Assembly (NCBI GenBank): GCA_002498385.1
Contig: DAHH01000015.1
Location: 310,360-318,387 of the forward strand
From: Methanobacterium sp. UBA410
GTDB lineage: Archaea > Methanobacteriota > Methanobacteria > Methanobacteriales > Methanobacteriaceae
DNA length: 8,028 nucleotides
Direction: 5' to 3'
Shown: positions 4,396 to 8,028 of the stretch, one piece after another
Numbering within the stretch: the first letter of the stretch is position 1
Layout: each line of letters starts with the position of its first letter
The notes under the pieces: model-generated
Told to the model about the DNA's origin: nothing
Seen by the model: only the letters and a program-made list of their open reading frames with translations
Database searches by the model: none
Made by a program: the position numbers and the translations under genes

Positions 4396-7215
4396 ATGAA
4401 GATCTACAAACTTCTTCCTGAAGATGTTTATAAGGAATTAGAAACCTCAACTGAAGGTTTAAGCCAAGAAGAGGCCGAAAAACGTTTAAGTAAATATGGA
4501 CCTAACCAGATAGAGGAGATCAAGGGTAAACCCTTAATATACACATTTTTTGCTAATTTTTACCACCTTCTCGCCCTGCTTCTCTGGGGAACCAGTGCTT
4601 TGGCCTTCATTGCAGGAATACCCCAGCTGGGATTTGCAATTATTGCCGTAATAATAATAAATGGCATCTTTAGCTTCTGGCAGGAGTATGAAGCAGAAAA
4701 AGCAATAGAAGCCCTTAAAAAGATTTTACCCGCTAAAGCAAAGGTTATACGGGACGGGACTGAAGAGGAGATGCTTGCATCCAGGCTCGTTCCGGGGGAC
4801 GTTCTGGTTTTGGATGAAGGAGATAAAATCTCTGCAGATGCAAGACTTGTTGAAAGCTCCCAGATGAAGGTTGACTCCTCAACCTTAACAGGTGAGTCCA
4901 AACCAGTGCGAAAGGTTGAACATCCCATAATGGAGGATGATCAAACCCTTATTGGAACACCGAACATTGTCTTTACAGGTACAAGTGTTTCATCCGGCTC
5001 TGGCAGGGCAGTTGTGTTTTCAACCGGTAAAAAAACAGAGTTCAACAAGATAGCATCACTCACACAGGCAGTTAAAGACGAACCAAGTCCTCTGCAGAAA
5101 CAGATGAACACTTTAACCCGTATAATTGCAATTATAGGAATTTCAATGGGCTTCATTCTTTTTGTGGTGAACGTTTGGGTGGTACAGTTCCCACTGACCG
5201 TTGCATTCATCTTCGCGATAGGGTTGACTGTTGCATGCGTTCCTGAGGGTCTCCTTCCAACAGTGACCCTTGCACTGGCTGCAGCCGCTAAAAAGATGGT
5301 GGGTGAAAACGCCCTTATAAAACGTCTTTCAAGTGTTGAAACCCTTGGTTCAACCAACGTAATATGCACGGATAAAACTGGTACTTTAACCAAAAATGAG
5401 ATGACTGTCCGCAAGATTTGGATACCCAACGAGATCATTGAAGTTACAGGGGCAGGGTACAGCCCAGAAGGTGAATTTCTCCATGAAGGCAGTGCGATCT
5501 CCCACAGGGAGGTAAGGGAGTTGAAGCTACTCATGAGATCTGCAACCTTCTGCAACGATGCCAAGATCATTCCTCCCAACAGGGAAACTTCAAAGGATGA
5601 AAATTTGAAAGATCCAATGAAGTCGGTAGACCTTGATTCACCAGGAACAGGTGAAACATCCAGTGATGGGGACTGGACCATACTTGGCGATCCAACAGAA
5701 GCATCCCTACTTGTTGCAGCCCTAAAAAACGGTTTTAACTGGGAGGAAGAAATAAAAAAGAGTCCAAGAATTGTTGAGCTTCCCTTTGACTCAAAAAGGA
5801 AGGCCATGAGTTCCATCCACAGCAAGGAAGATAAGAACGTTGCCTACGTCAAGGGTGCTCCCAAAAAGATCATAGGTCTCTGCAATGAAATATCAATTGA
5901 CGGATCCCCTCTACCCTTTAGAGAGGAAGAAAAGCAGAAAGTGATAGAAAAACACGATGCACTTGCAGCCTCAGGGCTCAGAATACTTGCAATGGCTTAC
6001 AGAGATCTCCCAAAGGACTTCAAAGATTTTTCCCCAGAAACAGTTGAAAAAAACATGGTTTTCCTGGGTATGATGGCAATGCAGGATCCTCCACGCCCTG
6101 AGGTTTACCCTGCAGTCCGCAAATGCCACCACGCTGGCATAAAAATAATCATGATAACAGGGGACTACGGACTCACTGCCAAATCCATAGCAGATGAAAT
6201 AGGCATTGTAAAAGGTGAATGCAGGATACTTAAGGGGAAAGAACTGGACCAGATGTCAGACAAGGAGGTTTTAGGTGTTCTGAGATCTGGAGGCAACGTT
6301 ATCTTTGCCAGGGCAGTGCCAGAGCACAAAATGAGAATAGCCTCCCTGCTTGAAGACGAGAACGAGATCGTTGCAATGACTGGAGACGGTGTGAACGATG
6401 CTCCAGCCCTTAAAAAGGCAGATATTGGGGTTTCAATGGGAATAACAGGTACAGATGTTGCTAAAGAAGCTTCCGATATGGTTTTAACCGATGATAACTT
6501 TGCAACCATTGTTTCTGCCATCAAAGAGGGCAGAACCATCTACGAGAACATAAGAAAGTTCATAACCTACATATTCACCCATGAAACCGCTGAAATTCTT
6601 CCATTTATTCTTATGGTTCTCTTTAAAATTCCCTTACCAATTGGAGTCATGCAGATACTTGCAATTGACCTGGGAACAGACACCCTTCCTGCACTTGCCC
6701 TGGGAATGGGTCCATCAGAGGCTGACGTCATGGACAGACCTCCAAGGTCCAGGAGGGAGAAACTTCTAAACCTCCCTGTTCTGCTGAGGGGTTACGTGTT
6801 TCTGGGTTTGATTGAGGCTATGCTTGTTATTTCAGGATACTTCTGGGTGCTTTACAGCGGGGGGTGGCAGTGGGGGCAGACCCTTGCATTCACAGACCCC
6901 CTATATTTGAAGGCCACCACCATGACATTTGCAGGGATTGTAACGGCACAGATAGGAAACTTAATTGGATGTCAGACCACAAGAACCTCTACTTTCACCA
7001 TTGGAATCTTCAAAAATAAGTGGGTTGTGAGGGGAATTCTCTTCGAAGTTCTCGTTCTTTTATCAATCGTTTACGTGCCCTACCTTCAGGGACTCTTTGG
7101 AACCATATCCCTTGGGATTGTAGAATGGCTGTACCTTGTGGCCTTCATTCCGGTGATGTTCCTTGCAGAGGAAGCTCGAAAGTACTTCGCCAGGAGGTAC
7201 GGTTCCAGGACCTGA
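4396..7215 (+). CDS. P-type cation-transporting ATPase, Na,K-ATPase-like (P2C type)
   Basis: This membrane pump uses an aspartyl-phosphate cycle to move cations. An N-terminal cation-ATPase domain covers about 4-70. TM1 and TM2 lie near 55-74 and 78-97. The actuator has TGES (165-168), TM4 has PEGL (283-286), and the phosphorylation site is DKTGT with D326. The nucleotide domain carries GDPTE (431-435) and KGAP (486-489); DPPR is at 564-567 and the hinge TGDGVND at 662-668. Six C-terminal helices follow (near 722-743, 750-770, 799-819, 840-858, 877-897 and 905-925), making ten in all. TM4-TM6 strongly resemble animal Na,K-ATPase: VPEGLLPTVT, YIFTHETAEILPF and IDLGTDTLPA. The conserved carboxylates E284, E733, D758 and D762 align by eye with E327, E779, D804 and D808 of the pig alpha subunit. 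H729 and E730 replace S775 and N776, and N855 replaces D926. No beta-subunit gene is in the window. An acidic Ser/Asp-rich stretch (395-427) sits in the N domain. Transported ions cannot be settled; Na+, K+, H+ or Ca2+ are possible. An in-frame TAG at 4357 and the lack of other start codons fix the ATG at 4396. Its stop is 44 bp from the convergent sfsA stop, with only a T5 run (7232-7236) as a possible terminator. Confidence 0.93.
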   Translation: MKIYKLLPEDVYKELETSTEGLSQEEAEKRLSKYGPNQIEEIKGKPLIYTFFANFYHLLALLLWGTSALAFIAGIPQLGFAIIAVIIINGIFSFWQEYEAEKAIEALKKILPAKAKVIRDGTEEEMLASRLVPGDVLVLDEGDKISADARLVESSQMKVDSSTLTGESKPVRKVEHPIMEDDQTLIGTPNIVFTGTSVSSGSGRAVVFSTGKKTEFNKIASLTQAVKDEPSPLQKQMNTLTRIIAIIGISMGFILFVVNVWVVQFPLTVAFIFAIGLTVACVPEGLLPTVTLALAAAAKKMVGENALIKRLSSVETLGSTNVICTDKTGTLTKNEMTVRKIWIPNEIIEVTGAGYSPEGEFLHEGSAISHREVRELKLLMRSATFCNDAKIIPPNRETSKDENLKDPMKSVDLDSPGTGETSSDGDWTILGDPTEASLLVAALKNGFNWEEEIKKSPRIVELPFDSKRKAMSSIHSKEDKNVAYVKGAPKKIIGLCNEISIDGSPLPFREEEKQKVIEKHDALAASGLRILAMAYRDLPKDFKDFSPETVEKNMVFLGMMAMQDPPRPEVYPAVRKCHHAGIKIIMITGDYGLTAKSIADEIGIVKGECRILKGKELDQMSDKEVLGVLRSGGNVIFARAVPEHKMRIASLLEDENEIVAMTGDGVNDAPALKKADIGVSMGITGTDVAKEASDMVLTDDNFATIVSAIKEGRTIYENIRKFITYIFTHETAEILPFILMVLFKIPLPIGVMQILAIDLGTDTLPALALGMGPSEADVMDRPPRSRREKLLNLPVLLRGYVFLGLIEAMLVISGYFWVLYSGGWQWGQTLAFTDPLYLKATTMTFAGIVTAQIGNLIGCQTTRTSTFTIGIFKNKWVVRGILFEVLVLLSIVYVPYLQGLFGTISLGIVEWLYLVAFIPVMFLAEEARKYFARRYGSRT

Positions 7216-7259
7216 TCCAAAATTCAACCTCATTTTTAAGTTTCAATACGGTTTGTAAC

Positions 7260-7982
7260 TCAAAAGTTTAGCTCAATCCTCCTCAGGGGCCTTACCTCCA
7301 GCTCATTTTTAACATCATTGTAAAGGTTTTCAAACACATATGGAATCACTGTAACTCCTCTTCTATGGGCAAATTCCAACGCATCTGAAAATTTTGGGTC
7401 CGTGACCCTGTTTGGAGTGAATCTAACGGCATCCTCTGAAAGTACCAGGAAGAGAACCGCACTTTCAAATCCTTCACCCAAGGCACGGGTCAGCTCCTCA
7501 ACGTGCCTTTTGCCCCGGGTTGTTGGGGCATCTGGAAACCTTGCAAGTCCATTCTCAACAAGGGTGCAGCCTTTAACTTCAACTAACATCTTTTCATTGT
7601 TATTTGAATTTTCACTGTTTGAAAGTAGAAAGTCTATTCTACTTTTGTTGTAGGTGTACTCCCTTCTATCAACCTTGTAACATGCAAACTCTTCAACGAA
7701 CCCTGATTCAATGAGATCCTGGGCCAGGTCACTGTGGAACCCTGAGTTTATAAGCACCCAGAAATTGTCTTTCAGGACTGCAACAACATCATACTTGGTT
7801 TTCCTGCCCTCAGGGTGCAGTGCAGGCCTTAAAAGTAAATGAACACCAGGAATCAGGATTTCCTTGAGCCTTCCTGGATCCCTGAGATGGGCCTTCTCCA
7901 TGGTTTCTCCTGCTTTAAAAATAACAGTGAACCTGTTGGGTCTCTCAACGAATCTTCCTTGAATTATGTTAAATATTATCAT
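7260..7982 (-). CDS. sfsA: SfsA family protein, PD-(D/E)xK nuclease-like
   Basis: SfsA was named for sugar fermentation stimulation in E. coli and is now commonly annotated as a DNA/RNA nuclease; its role in archaea is unknown. At 240 aa it is full length. The N-terminal OB-like part has GRFVERPNRF (9-18) and HLRDPGRLKEIL (32-43), both family hallmarks. The nuclease-like core shows SRIDF with D117, then EVKG with E135 and K137, which together give the D...ExK catalytic pattern, followed by GLARFPDAPTTRGKRHVEEL (145-164), the most conserved SfsA block. An Asn/Ser-rich loop (about 121-130) lies between D117 and E135 and lengthens that turn. The C-terminal VIPYVFEN and tail are usual. The start at 7982 fits the family N-terminus. 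There is no Shine-Dalgarno in front of it, so a leaderless mRNA is likely. It is convergent with the pump gene; no link in function is evident. Confidence 0.93.
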   Translation of the reverse strand: MIIFNIIQGRFVERPNRFTVIFKAGETMEKAHLRDPGRLKEILIPGVHLLLRPALHPEGRKTKYDVVAVLKDNFWVLINSGFHSDLAQDLIESGFVEEFACYKVDRREYTYNKSRIDFLLSNSENSNNNEKMLVEVKGCTLVENGLARFPDAPTTRGKRHVEELTRALGEGFESAVLFLVLSEDAVRFTPNRVTDPKFSDALEFAHRRGVTVIPYVFENLYNDVKNELEVRPLRRIELNF

Positions 7983-8000
7983 ATTAGATCTTAATTTGGA

Positions 8001-8014
8001 ATTATTTTTTAATT
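8001..8014 (-). promoter_or_regulatory. Candidate TATA box for sfsA (leaderless transcript)
   Basis: On the minus strand AATTAAAAAATAAT lies about 19-32 bp before the ATG at 7982, the distance expected if transcription starts at or next to the start codon. No GGTG or GGAG precedes the ATG, which agrees with leaderless translation. The flank is AT-rich throughout, so the match is weak evidence. Confidence 0.3.
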
Positions 8015-8028
8015 CTCTTTTTAATTCT

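Noticed and set aside
4941..5825. Minus-strand open frame of 294 codons inside the ATPase gene
   Set aside because: Long, but fully antisense to the conserved catalytic part of the pump; Ser- and Val-rich composition is a typical shadow.
4396..7215. Identification as MgtA, KdpB or a plain H+-ATPase
   Set aside because: The IDLGTD and VPEGLL motifs, paired carboxylates in TM6 and ten-helix layout fit the Na,K-ATPase-like P2 group better; KdpB would be shorter and lie with kdpA/kdpC, which are absent here.
7216..7259. Terminator hairpin between the pump and sfsA
   Set aside because: Only a T5 run (7232-7236) is present and no stem could be drawn; too weak to list as a feature.

Overview
The window looks like a piece of a mesophilic, AT-rich euryarchaeal chromosome, most likely a methanogen of the Methanobacteriales (Methanobacterium-like). 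This is inferred from the archaeal form of the YchF GTPase (canonical NKxD motif, extra cysteine cluster), TTTAAATA-type archaeal promoter elements, oligo-T ends between convergent genes, and a decayed transposase whose protein resembles elements I associate with methanogen genomes. No rRNA or other taxonomic marker is present, so the genus is a guess.

Layout. 1-191 is AT-rich sequence with no supportable gene. 192-1399 is the wreck of an insertion sequence of about 1.2 kb: imperfect terminal inverted repeats flank a transposase pseudogene that is broken by many stops and frameshifts but can still be read in pieces. 1493-2683 (+) encodes a YchF/OLA1-type translation-associated GTPase, with a good archaeal promoter just downstream of the IS end. 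2797-4185 (-) encodes a 462-aa FAD-dependent dehydrogenase of the COG2509 type, convergent with ychF across an AT-rich double-terminator interval. 4396-7215 (+) encodes a 939-aa P-type cation pump whose membrane core closely resembles animal Na+,K+-ATPases (P2C type). It is divergent from the oxidoreductase. 7260-7982 (-) encodes an SfsA-family PD-(D/E)xK nuclease-like protein, convergent with the pump with a gap of only 44 bp.

The four intact genes alternate in strand (+, -, +, -), so no operon is visible and each is probably a separate transcription unit. Nothing ties them into one pathway; they look like housekeeping or ion-homeostasis genes that happen to be adjacent.

I did not find a convincing new multi-gene system. 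The points most worth a second look are the ion-site residues of the Na,K-ATPase-like pump, the cysteine cluster of the FAD protein, the repeat/hairpin in the pump leader, and the decayed IS next to the ychF promoter.
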